Shown: piece after piece, positions 1 to 5,724 of the stretch
How positions within the stretch are numbered: position 1 is the first letter of the stretch
Layout: each line of letters opens with the position of its first letter
Source of the DNA: UBA7445 sp042096455
GTDB taxonomy: Bacteria; Verrucomicrobiota; Verrucomicrobiia; Opitutales; Coraliomargaritaceae
Length of the DNA stretch: 5,728 bases
Assembly (NCBI GenBank): GCA_042096455.1
Contig: JBELLU010000075.1
Coordinates: 1-5,728 of the forward strand
Direction: 5' to 3'
The notes under the pieces: generated by a model
Told to the model about the DNA's origin: nothing
Seen by the model: only the letters and a program-made list of their open reading frames with translations
Databases searched by the model: none
Made by a program: the position numbers and the translations under genes

Positions 1-212
1 ATCTTCGCGGCAGCGGCGGCGGCCTTAACTGGGATAGCGGAGTCGTGATGGAATTTGAGGCGATTGGGAAATGGCGTTGGGCAGCGCCTGCCGATTTAGA
101 CGGTCCCATTGAGGTGCAGGTCTATCGCAATGACGAAGACCCCGACACCAGCGGCAAGCATACCCTCAAGCCGGGCGAAGCGCTCGTGATTGACGCAAAG
201 TTCCAAGGCTAA
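1..212 (+). CDS. C-terminal fragment of an unidentified protein (5' end outside window)
   Basis: An open frame enters from the left edge (first full codon at position 3) and ends at a TAA at 210-212, giving 69 residues with no start codon needed. The visible segment begins with a Gly-rich turn (LRGSGGGLNWDSG), then a Trp-rich stretch (IGKWRWAAP) and alternating hydrophobic/polar strands (PIEVQVYRNDEDP, EALVIDAKFQG). This looks like the end of a beta-sandwich. Such Gly/Trp patterns occur in starch- or glycogen-binding-type domains fused to carbohydrate enzymes, but I cannot assign a family from this much sequence. Codon usage and the lack of stops support real coding. It converges on the tRNA-Leu gene, and no hairpin followed by a T-run separates the two. 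Function is unknown. Confidence 0.6.
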   Translation, partial: LRGSGGGLNWDSGVVMEFEAIGKWRWAAPADLDGPIEVQVYRNDEDPDTSGKHTLKPGEALVIDAKFQG

Positions 213-221
213 GCCCTTGAA

Positions 222-306
222 TGGTACCCAGGGTGGGCCTCGAACCCACACTCCCGAAGGAACCGGATTTTGAATCCGGCGCGTCTGCCAATTCCGCCAC
301 CTGGGC
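222..306 (-). tRNA. tRNA-Leu, anticodon CAA
   Basis: Read on the minus strand, the 85 nt fold completely. The acceptor stem is GCCCAGG/CCTGGGT. The D arm has a GCG/CGC stem with AATTGGCAGA in its loop. The anticodon stem is CCGGA/TCCGG around loop TTCAAAA. A long class II variable arm contains a TCC-TTCG-GGA hairpin. The T stem GTGGG/CCCAC encloses the loop TTCGAGG. Discriminator A and an encoded CCA follow. The anticodon CAA lies at 270-272 and reads the leucine codon UUG. The long variable arm and A73 are standard for bacterial tRNA-Leu. One oddity is that the first acceptor pair is G1-U72 rather than G-C. The nearby nhaC-type gene uses UUG heavily, so this tRNA matters locally. Confidence 0.97.
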
Positions 307-416
307 AGGTGGAAACGTAGATGTATGCAAGGACCCGTCTGGAAGGCAAGTGCATTCCGATGGTCTCAAGTTGCGGTTTGTCTTTCTTTGCGCCATGGTG
401 TTGAAGCATATCTAAA
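307..416. other. Divergent intergenic region between tRNA-Leu and the antiporter gene
   Basis: This 110-bp gap must hold the promoters of both the leftward tRNA and the rightward antiporter gene. Apart from the weak tRNA promoter candidate at 320-349, I see no convincing plus-strand -35/-10 pair, palindrome or terminator. TAAAAT at 413-418 resembles a -10 box but overlaps the antiporter start codon, so it is not a credible promoter for that gene. Confidence 0.5.
320..349 (-). promoter_or_regulatory. Possible promoter of the tRNA-Leu gene
   Basis: On the minus strand TTGCCT (349-344) resembles a -35 box. It is followed after 18 nt by TACATC (325-320) in the -10 position. Transcription would begin near 312, giving a leader of about six nucleotides before the mature tRNA 5' end at 306, a usual arrangement for tRNA genes. 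The -10 match is weak (three of six), so position is the main argument. Confidence 0.3.
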
Positions 417-2072
417 ATGAAAAACAATAGGCAGGATGGGGCGCGCAGACTCCAGCAGGGTGTGGTTTTGGGAATCCTCTTGCTGAGTTTTTTGCTGGGT
501 GTTCTCGATGGGGGTGCGTGGTTGGCGCTTTGGCCGAGTGTGGTGGCGCTGGGAACGGTTTTGTTGCTGCGGAGTGCCTTGCTGGGATTGTTGGTGGGAG
601 CGGTGAGCGGAGCGATTCTGCTTGCGGGGGGCGATCCTTTGGCGGCGCTGGGGCATTTGTGGAGTCTGCAATTTTTGCCGATATTCGGATCTTCCTGGAA
701 GGTAAGCGCGCTGGTCTTTACCCTGATCTTGGGAGGATTTGTGGCGTTGGTGGAGGCGGGCGGCGGCTTGCAGGCACTGGTGCGCAGCTTGCTGGGTTCG
801 GGGAAGGCCTGTGCGCGACGGATGCAGTCCACGGTCTTTGGTCTGGGCTTGTTGGTTTTTTTTGACGGCCTCGCCAACACGATGCTGGTGGGGCGCCTCC
901 TGCGCAGTGCCGCCGATCGTGCGGGGGTCTCGCGCGTGAAGCTTGCCTATCTTGCGGATGTCACCGGTTCGGCGGTGGCGTGCCTCGCATTCATCTCAAC
1001 TTGGATTGCTTTTCAATTGGCGATGATTCGGGAGGGGTATGCGGCCTTGGGTTTGGAGGTGAATGCCTACGCGCTCTTCTTCAAGTCTTTGCCGATGAAT
1101 TTTTACTGCTGGTTTGCGCTGGTCTTGGCATTGGTTTCGGTCTTCCGGGGTTTTAATCCCGGGTCGATGGGTCGGTCTGAACGGGCGGCACGTCGGGACG
1201 CAAACCGGCTTGTGGGTGAAGCGCAGCTTTCGTCAGGAACCAAGGGGGCGTGGTTGGGCGCGATCGTGCCAATCGGGGTATTGGCTTTTTCGGTGCCGGT
1301 TTTGACCTATTGGATGGGTACCGAATCGCTCTGGCCTATCAGTCTCTCAAAGTTTGCAACTGCCTACGCCGCTGCGGAGCAACACGTCCCCTTGATTCTC
1401 GTGGCATCCAGTGTGCTGGCTTCCCTCGTGGCAGCAGCGTTTCTTTTCATAGGCAAAACCGGGGCGGCGGTGAAGCAAGCGGCGGTGGGTCGGGTTTTTC
1501 TGGGCGGGGTGCGTGATTTGCTGGGGCCGCTCGCTATTCTGCTGGCGGCGTGGATGTTGGGTGCGGTGATTACGGAGCTCGGAGCCTCCGCCGTTCTTTC
1601 GAGTCTGCTCGGGGAACGTTTGCCCCTTGCGAGCATGCCCGCGCTCATCTTTTTGGCAGGTGCCCTGATTTCATTTTCGACCGGAACCTCATGGGGAACG
1701 ATGGCGGTGCTCATGCCGCTTTCGATTCCGCTGGTTTTTGGTATGGCGGGGGAGTTGCCGGATTTGGAACGCGAGCACTATATCGTGGCGGCGATTGGGG
1801 CGGTTTTCAGCGGGGCGGTTTTTGGCGATCATTGCAGTCCTTTCAGCGATACCACCATTGTGGCATCGATCGCGGCAGGGGTGGAACCCCTCGATCATTT
1901 CCGCACACAATTACCCTTTGCGGGGATTGCGGGTCTGGTGGCGTTGCTGTGCGGTTTCCTCCCCCTGGGATATGGGCTTGCGCCCTTGTTGTGTTTGTTG
2001 AGCGGCTTGGCTTGTCTTCTGCTCCTGCCGCTTCTTTATCCGAAGGCGTATGTTGATTCCACTGGAAGATAA
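417..2072 (+). CDS. NhaC-family Na+/H+ antiporter (PF03553-type carrier)
   Basis: This encodes a 551-residue inner-membrane carrier, by family most likely a secondary antiporter exchanging a cation or small substrate against protons. Roughly a dozen hydrophobic segments cover nearly the whole protein, for example about 15-30, 97-116, 178-200, 228-244, 277-297, 323-346, 406-443 and 500-541. Diagnostic stretches of the Na_H_antiporter family are present. These are FFDGLANTMLVGR (148-160), SRVKLAYLADVTG followed by ISTW (172-196), FSTGTSWGTMA (420-430), and GDHCSPFSDTT (470-480). As I remember the family, the first motif often reads DDY after FF or FI, whereas here it is DGL, so transport chemistry may differ from classical NhaC. 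The substrate cannot be read from sequence; related carriers move Na+, malate/lactate or amino acids. The ATG at 417 follows an in-frame TGA at 402 and is the first possible start. Only a weak GAAG (403-406) precedes it. The end overlaps the next gene by 23 bp, so the two are probably cotranscribed. Confidence 0.88.
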   Translation: MKNNRQDGARRLQQGVVLGILLLSFLLGVLDGGAWLALWPSVVALGTVLLLRSALLGLLVGAVSGAILLAGGDPLAALGHLWSLQFLPIFGSSWKVSALVFTLILGGFVALVEAGGGLQALVRSLLGSGKACARRMQSTVFGLGLLVFFDGLANTMLVGRLLRSAADRAGVSRVKLAYLADVTGSAVACLAFISTWIAFQLAMIREGYAALGLEVNAYALFFKSLPMNFYCWFALVLALVSVFRGFNPGSMGRSERAARRDANRLVGEAQLSSGTKGAWLGAIVPIGVLAFSVPVLTYWMGTESLWPISLSKFATAYAAAEQHVPLILVASSVLASLVAAAFLFIGKTGAAVKQAAVGRVFLGGVRDLLGPLAILLAAWMLGAVITELGASAVLSSLLGERLPLASMPALIFLAGALISFSTGTSWGTMAVLMPLSIPLVFGMAGELPDLEREHYIVAAIGAVFSGAVFGDHCSPFSDTTIVASIAAGVEPLDHFRTQLPFAGIAGLVALLCGFLPLGYGLAPLLCLLSGLACLLLLPLLYPKAYVDSTGR

Positions 2073-2889
2073 TTTTGAAGACGTCCTGATGAAGGCGGCT
2101 ACGGGTTTGGGGCTGGGTAAATCCAAGTTGGCGGAGGCCGCTGGTTTACCGGTGGCGGAAGTGACCGCGCTTTTACGGGGACGAATGGAACCGGAGGCGC
2201 TCCGCAAACTTGCCTCGGTCCTACAACTCGATGGCCCCGCTCTCGAAGCCATGGCGCGCGGGGAGTCCGCACCCGCTCCCATTCAAGTAGCGGGCTTGCA
2301 GCAATTCAACTCCGCCTTTCCGATACCGGGCTATGCGGCAATGACCGTTAACAGTTACATTTTGGAATGTCCGCAGACTGCAGCGGCGGTGGCGTTCGAT
2401 ACCGGGACGGAGGGCGAAGCACTGGTGGAATACGTGCAGGGGCACGGTCTCGACCTGCAGGCGATCTTTCTCACGCACACCCACCGCGACCATGTGGCGG
2501 CGGTGCCGGCTTTGCGTGCCGCTTTTCCGGAGGCGACCCTGCACGGTCCGCGCAGTGAACCTTTCGCGGGGGCATTCGGGGTGGGCGAGGGCGATTGCTT
2601 TGAATACGGCAGTTTGAAAATTGAGGCACGTTTGACCAACGGACACTCCAAGGGCGGAACCAGTTACCGTGTCAGCGGGCTGACGGATCCGCTCGCAATG
2701 GTCGGGGATGCCCTTTTCGCGGGCTCGCAGGGTGGGGTTCCCGAGGCGCAGTATGCCCACGCGCTAGAAATCAATCGTGCCCAATTGTTGAATCTGCCGC
2801 CTGAAACGATCCTCTGTCCCGGGCATGGTCCCCTCACCACCGTGGCACATGAACGGCGTTGGAACCCCTTTTACGCCGCTTCTAAATAA
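2050..2889 (+). CDS. XRE-like HTH / metallo-beta-lactamase-fold hydrolase fusion
   Basis: The 279-residue product has two parts. Residues about 10-70 look like an XRE/Cro-type helix-turn-helix: SKLAEAAGLP, then candidate recognition helix VAEVTALLRG, then EALRKLASVLQL. Residues about 85-279 are a metallo-beta-lactamase fold of the glyoxalase II-like type. It has T-H-T-H-R-D-H (142-148, ligands H143, H145, D147, H148), H199 in NGHSKGG, D220 in GDALF, and H259 in CPGHGP. All expected ligands for a two-metal site are present, so the hydrolase should be active, probably on a thioester or similar ester. No signal peptide is seen, so it is likely cytosolic. ATG 2050 has GAAGG three bases upstream and overlaps the antiporter gene. 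ATG 2089 (residue 14) would avoid the overlap and keep both domains. The substrate and any DNA target are unknown. Confidence 0.85.
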   Translation: MLIPLEDNFEDVLMKAATGLGLGKSKLAEAAGLPVAEVTALLRGRMEPEALRKLASVLQLDGPALEAMARGESAPAPIQVAGLQQFNSAFPIPGYAAMTVNSYILECPQTAAAVAFDTGTEGEALVEYVQGHGLDLQAIFLTHTHRDHVAAVPALRAAFPEATLHGPRSEPFAGAFGVGEGDCFEYGSLKIEARLTNGHSKGGTSYRVSGLTDPLAMVGDALFAGSQGGVPEAQYAHALEINRAQLLNLPPETILCPGHGPLTTVAHERRWNPFYAASK

Positions 2890-2914
2890 ACATATCAAAA
2901 TATCCTGATATATT
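2887..2914 (+). promoter_or_regulatory. Probable metK promoter (extended -10)
   Basis: TAAACA at 2887-2892 (four of six matches to TTGACA) is separated by 16 bp from TATATT at 2909-2914 (five of six matches to TATAAT). The TG at 2906-2907 plus one base makes it an extended -10. The start of transcription would be near 2921, leaving a leader of about 43 nt before metK. The -35 box overlaps the TAA stop of the upstream hydrolase gene, so metK has its own promoter even if read-through also occurs. Confidence 0.5.
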
Positions 2915-2917
2915 GAT
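2894..2917. promoter_or_regulatory. 24-bp palindromic operator candidate over the metK promoter
   Basis: The left half ATCAAaATATC (2894-2904) and right half GATATaTTGAT (2907-2917) are reverse complements at ten of eleven positions, around a CT centre (2905-2906). Only 2899/2912 fails to pair. The palindrome covers the spacer and the whole -10 box, so a bound dimeric protein would block RNA polymerase. Symmetric AT-rich sites of this size are typical of ArsR-family dimers. SahR, an ArsR-type regulator of SAH recycling genes in Proteobacteria, is one candidate class, but I cannot verify its consensus here. The upstream 3' end shows no T-run, so a terminator role is less likely. Confidence 0.55.
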
Positions 2918-2963
2918 GTAAGGCTTGCCATTCGGGGAACGATGCTTTGTGCTAAACACCCAT

Positions 2964-4127
2964 ATGAGCAAAAACTTCATCTTTTCCTCCGAGTCGGTCG
3001 GCGAAGGCCATCCCGACAAAGTATCTGATTTTATCTCGGACAGCGTTCTGGATGCTTGCCTGGAGCAGGATCCCGCAAGTCGCGTTGCCTGTGAAACACT
3101 GGTCAAGAGCAACTGCGTTTTCCTCGCCGGTGAAATCACCACCAACGCGAAGCTCAACTACGAGGCCATCGTGCGCGACGCGATTCGTGAAATCGGTTAC
3201 GTGAACGACGACGATGTTTTTCACGCCGACAAGGTCTTCGTTTCCAATATTTTGACCGCGCAATCCTCCGATATCGCTCAGGGCGTTGATGCCGCTGGGG
3301 CGGAGGGCAAGAAAACCGAGGAACAGGGTGCCGGCGACCAGGGCATCATGTTTGGTTATGCCTGTAAACAAACCCCGGAACTCATGCCCGCTCCGGTCAT
3401 GTTCGCGCACCGTCTCCTCCGCGAAATGGCACGCCAGCGCAAAGAGCTTGGAGTTTCCTGGTTGCGCCCCGATGTGAAGAGTCAGGTCGCCCTTGAATAC
3501 GTCGACGGTCAGCCCGTTGCGATTAAGAACGTCGTTATCTCAACCCAGCATGCCGCAGACATTGCTCACAAAGAGATCGAAGCATTCTGCATCGAGGAAG
3601 TCATTCGCAAGAACCTCCCCGCTGAGCTCTTGAAGGATGATACCGAATATTTGATCAACCCCACCGGTAAATTTGTAATCGGCGGCCCCCAAGGCGACGC
3701 CGGTCTGACTGGACGCAAGATTATCGTCGACACCTATGGCGGTTATGCCCGTCACGGGGGCGGTGCCTTCTCCGGTAAGGACCCCTCCAAGGTCGACCGT
3801 TCCGCCGCATACTTCACCCGTTGGGTCGCGAAAAACATCGTCGCCGCCGGTCTCGCGGAGGCCTGTGAGCTCGAAGTTGCCTACGCGATTGGACACCCTT
3901 ATCCCACCAGCATTCACGTCGATACCTTCGGCACCGGCGTCGCTCCCGATACTGCTATTTCGGAAGCCGCACAGAAGGTCTTCAGCTTCAAGCCCGCTGA
4001 CATCGTCAGCCAGTTGGACCTTCTTCGTCCGATCTACCGCGAGTCCACCAACTACGGTCACTTCGCCAAGGAGAACCTTCCCTGGGAATCGACCGCCAAG
4101 GCGGACGAACTGAAAGCCGCACTGTAG
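2964..4127 (+). CDS. metK: S-adenosylmethionine synthetase (methionine adenosyltransferase)
   Basis: MetK condenses methionine with ATP to S-adenosylmethionine and then hydrolyses the tripolyphosphate. It is a cytosolic enzyme, normally a tetramer, needing Mg2+ and K+. The 387-residue product starting at MSKNFIFSSES has the length of the bacterial family (E. coli about 384). It carries the N-terminal GEGHPDK (13-19), signature 1 GAGDQG (122-127), NPTGKFVIGGPQGDAGLTGRK region (232-252, nucleotide and methionine site), and signature 2 GGGAFSGKDPSKVDRS (265-280). The C-terminal part AIGHPYPTSI (308-317) is also intact. The ATG at 2964 is chosen because the family begins right there; an in-frame TTG at 2925 would add 13 unrelated residues. 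No Shine-Dalgarno motif precedes the ATG. The gene lies 74 bp after the hydrolase gene behind its own promoter and palindrome, and 105 bp before ahcY, its partner in the methyl cycle. Confidence 0.97.
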   Translation: MSKNFIFSSESVGEGHPDKVSDFISDSVLDACLEQDPASRVACETLVKSNCVFLAGEITTNAKLNYEAIVRDAIREIGYVNDDDVFHADKVFVSNILTAQSSDIAQGVDAAGAEGKKTEEQGAGDQGIMFGYACKQTPELMPAPVMFAHRLLREMARQRKELGVSWLRPDVKSQVALEYVDGQPVAIKNVVISTQHAADIAHKEIEAFCIEEVIRKNLPAELLKDDTEYLINPTGKFVIGGPQGDAGLTGRKIIVDTYGGYARHGGGAFSGKDPSKVDRSAAYFTRWVAKNIVAAGLAEACELEVAYAIGHPYPTSIHVDTFGTGVAPDTAISEAAQKVFSFKPADIVSQLDLLRPIYRESTNYGHFAKENLPWESTAKADELKAAL

Positions 4128-4177
4128 GTGTTGTTCTGCCCGCGAAGCAACGCGAATGAAACGCAAAACAAAGAATC

Positions 4178-4204
4178 CTTAGCAAAATCTTAGCGCCCCT
4201 TAGC
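4178..4204 (+). repeat. Three helically phased CTTAGC direct repeats before ahcY
   Basis: CTTAGC occurs at 4178-4183, 4189-4194 and 4199-4204, with start-to-start distances of 11 and 10 bp, so all three face the same side of the DNA helix. They lie 29-55 bp upstream of the ahcY start codon. The spacing would suit a protein binding cooperatively, but a chance origin is possible with so short a unit. The rest of the metK-ahcY gap (4128-4232) has no terminator and no strong promoter. Confidence 0.4.
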
Positions 4205-4208
4205 GGGC
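4195..4208 (+). promoter_or_regulatory. Small hairpin in the ahcY leader
   Basis: GCCC (4195-4198, reading G-C-C-C) pairs with GGGC (4205-4208) around a six-base loop that is the third CTTAGC copy. The hairpin ends 24 bp before the ahcY start and is followed by A-rich sequence, not a T-run, so it is not an intrinsic terminator. It could be a leader structure or a by-product of the repeats. A possible -10-like ATTAAT lies at 4212-4217 with weak -35 support. Confidence 0.3.
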
Positions 4209-4232
4209 AAAATTAATCACAAAATAACAGCC

Positions 4233-5678
4233 ATGAGCACCGACACCCTCACCACCACCACGACCGATTATAAGGTCAAAGACATCAACCTCGCGGACTT
4301 TGGCCGCAAGGAAATTGAGATCGCGCAGCACGAGATGCCCGGTCTCATGGCGACCCGCGAGAAATATGCCAAGGAGCAACCGCTCAAGGGCGTCCGTGTG
4401 ATGGGTTCGCTGCACATGACGATTCAAACCGCGGTGCTCATCGAGACCCTGCAGGCGCTGGGTGCGGATGTGCGCTGGTGTTCCTGTAATATCTTTTCCA
4501 CGCAGGATCACGCCGCGGCCTATGTCGCCAAAAACCTCGGCGTGCCGGTCTTTGCTTGGAAAGGCGAAACCCTCGAGGAATATTGGTGGTGCACCGATCA
4601 GGCCCTCACCTGGCCGGACGGTTCCGGACCGCAACTCATCGTGGACGATGGCGGCGACGCCACCCTCCTTATCCACAAGGGTTACGAGCTTGAAAACGGC
4701 AGTGACTGGGTCGAGTCCGATTCCGGCAGCATGGAAGAAGCGGTCATCAAAAACCTCCTCAAAAAGGTACATGCCGAGAAACCAAACCGCTGGCACGAAG
4801 TGCTGGAGGATTGGAAAGGTGTTTCCGAAGAAACCACTACCGGGGTGCATCGTCTCTACGAAATGCACAACGCCGGCAAACTCCTCGTTCCCGCCATCAA
4901 TGTGAACGATTCCGTCACCAAGGCGAAATTCGATAACCTCTACGGTTGCCGCGAGTCCCTCCTCGACGGTATCAAACGCGCCACCGATGTTATGATTGCC
5001 GGTAAAGTCGGCGTGGTCTGCGGTTACGGCGACGTCGGTAAGGGTTGCGCCGCCGCGCTCAAGGGTATGGGCGCACAGGTTGTGGTGACTGAAATCGACC
5101 CGATTTGCGCGCTGCAGGCCGCGATGGAAGGCTACCGCGTCCTCACCGTTGAAGACACCCTCGGTTGGGGCGATATCTATGTGACCACTACCGGTAACTA
5201 CAGTATCATTACCGCCGACCATATGTCCAAAATGAAGGACCAGGCCATCGTCTGTAACATCGGTCACTTCGATAACGAAATCGAAGTCGATAAACTCAAC
5301 GACTCCCCCGGAGTGGAAGTTGAGGAAATCAAACCCGACCAGGAAGGTGCGGTTGATAAATACACCTTCGCGGATGGTCGCAGCATTTACCTCCTTGCGA
5401 AGGGTCGCCTTGTGAACCTCGGTTGTGCCACCGGTCACCCATCCTTTGTCATGTCCAACAGCTTCACCAATCAGGCGCTCGCCCAGATTGAGCTTTGGAA
5501 ACAGGTCGAGAAATACACCCCCGGGGTCTATATCCTGCCCAAGCACATCGACGAAGAAGTGGCGCGCCTCCACCTTGAGAAAATCGGTTGCAAGCTCACC
5601 CAGCTTAGCCCCGACCAAGCCGAATACATCGGCGTGAAACAAGAAGGCCCCTACAAGTCGGACCACTACCGCTACTAG
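4233..5678 (+). CDS. ahcY: Adenosylhomocysteinase (S-adenosylhomocysteine hydrolase)
   Basis: AhcY reversibly hydrolyses S-adenosylhomocysteine to homocysteine and adenosine using tightly bound NAD+, removing the product inhibitor of methyltransferases. The 481-residue protein is complete. Substrate-domain motifs are GSLHMT (58-63, H61), SCNIFSTQDHAAA (84-96), VDDGGD (137-142), SEETTTGVHR (198-207), and VTKAKFDNLYGCRES (228-242, K230, D234, C239). The NAD-binding Rossmann loop is GYGDVGKG (264-271). The C-terminal tail KSDHYRY (475-481) contains the Lys and Tyr that reach into the neighbouring subunit's NAD site. A roughly 40-residue insert around 150-190 is the known bacterial extension relative to the shorter animal enzyme. 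The N-terminus has a Thr-rich run (TLTTTTTDY). The ATG at 4233 lacks a Shine-Dalgarno and is preceded by A-rich sequence. Downstream lies a hairpin. It sits behind metK in the same direction and is probably coexpressed. Confidence 0.97.
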   Translation: MSTDTLTTTTTDYKVKDINLADFGRKEIEIAQHEMPGLMATREKYAKEQPLKGVRVMGSLHMTIQTAVLIETLQALGADVRWCSCNIFSTQDHAAAYVAKNLGVPVFAWKGETLEEYWWCTDQALTWPDGSGPQLIVDDGGDATLLIHKGYELENGSDWVESDSGSMEEAVIKNLLKKVHAEKPNRWHEVLEDWKGVSEETTTGVHRLYEMHNAGKLLVPAINVNDSVTKAKFDNLYGCRESLLDGIKRATDVMIAGKVGVVCGYGDVGKGCAAALKGMGAQVVVTEIDPICALQAAMEGYRVLTVEDTLGWGDIYVTTTGNYSIITADHMSKMKDQAIVCNIGHFDNEIEVDKLNDSPGVEVEEIKPDQEGAVDKYTFADGRSIYLLAKGRLVNLGCATGHPSFVMSNSFTNQALAQIELWKQVEKYTPGVYILPKHIDEEVARLHLEKIGCKLTQLSPDQAEYIGVKQEGPYKSDHYRY

Positions 5679-5694
5679 GACGCGCAGCGTTTCC

Positions 5695-5724
5695 GCGCCC
5701 CCACCCATCACAAGGGTGAGGCGC
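5695..5724 (+). terminator. Hairpin after ahcY, possible transcription terminator
   Basis: GCGCC (5695-5699) and CACCC (5702-5706) pair with GGGTG (5714-5718) and GGCGC (5720-5724) around loop ATCACAA, with a 2/1-base internal loop. This gives ten mostly GC pairs and starts 16 bp after the ahcY stop. The window ends four bases later, so whether the T-run needed for intrinsic termination follows cannot be seen. Confidence 0.5.

Noticed and set aside
221..415. A 64-residue plus-strand frame between the first gene and the antiporter
   Set aside because: Most of it is antisense to the tRNA-Leu gene (RVGLEPTLPKEPDFESG is another known tRNA artefact).
209..880. A 223-residue minus-strand frame and a shorter one (166-396) over the tRNA region
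   Set aside because: Both read through the tRNA-Leu gene. Peptides such as AELADAPDSKSG are the classic translation artefact of a leucine tRNA, and the rest is antisense to the antiporter gene.
2925..2963. TTG start at 2925 adding 13 residues to MetK
   Set aside because: The added residues match nothing expected of the family, whereas ATG 2964 gives the normal MetK N-terminus. AAGG at 2920-2923 is only one base from the TTG, too close to act as its ribosome site.
2918..2963. A SAM- or SAH-binding riboswitch in the metK leader
   Set aside because: The GCTAAA at 2951-2956 recalls SAM-II/SAM-V, but the required stem and pseudoknot do not form in the roughly 43-nt leader, and no SAM-I, SAM/SAH or SAH consensus is visible.
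2942..3028. A 28-codon leader frame starting at ATG 2942 and overlapping the metK start
   Set aside because: It has no clear ribosome site and no methionine-rich or otherwise telling content; it is probably a chance frame.
4141..4154. CGCG-AAGCAA-CGCG hairpin just after metK as a terminator
   Set aside because: The stem is only four pairs and no T-run follows, so it would not end transcription; metK-ahcY read-through remains likely.
4200..5711. A 503-residue open frame on the minus strand covering all of ahcY
   Set aside because: It is a shadow created by the codon bias of ahcY. Its translation shows no recognisable motif, while the plus strand encodes a textbook AhcY with every active-site motif.
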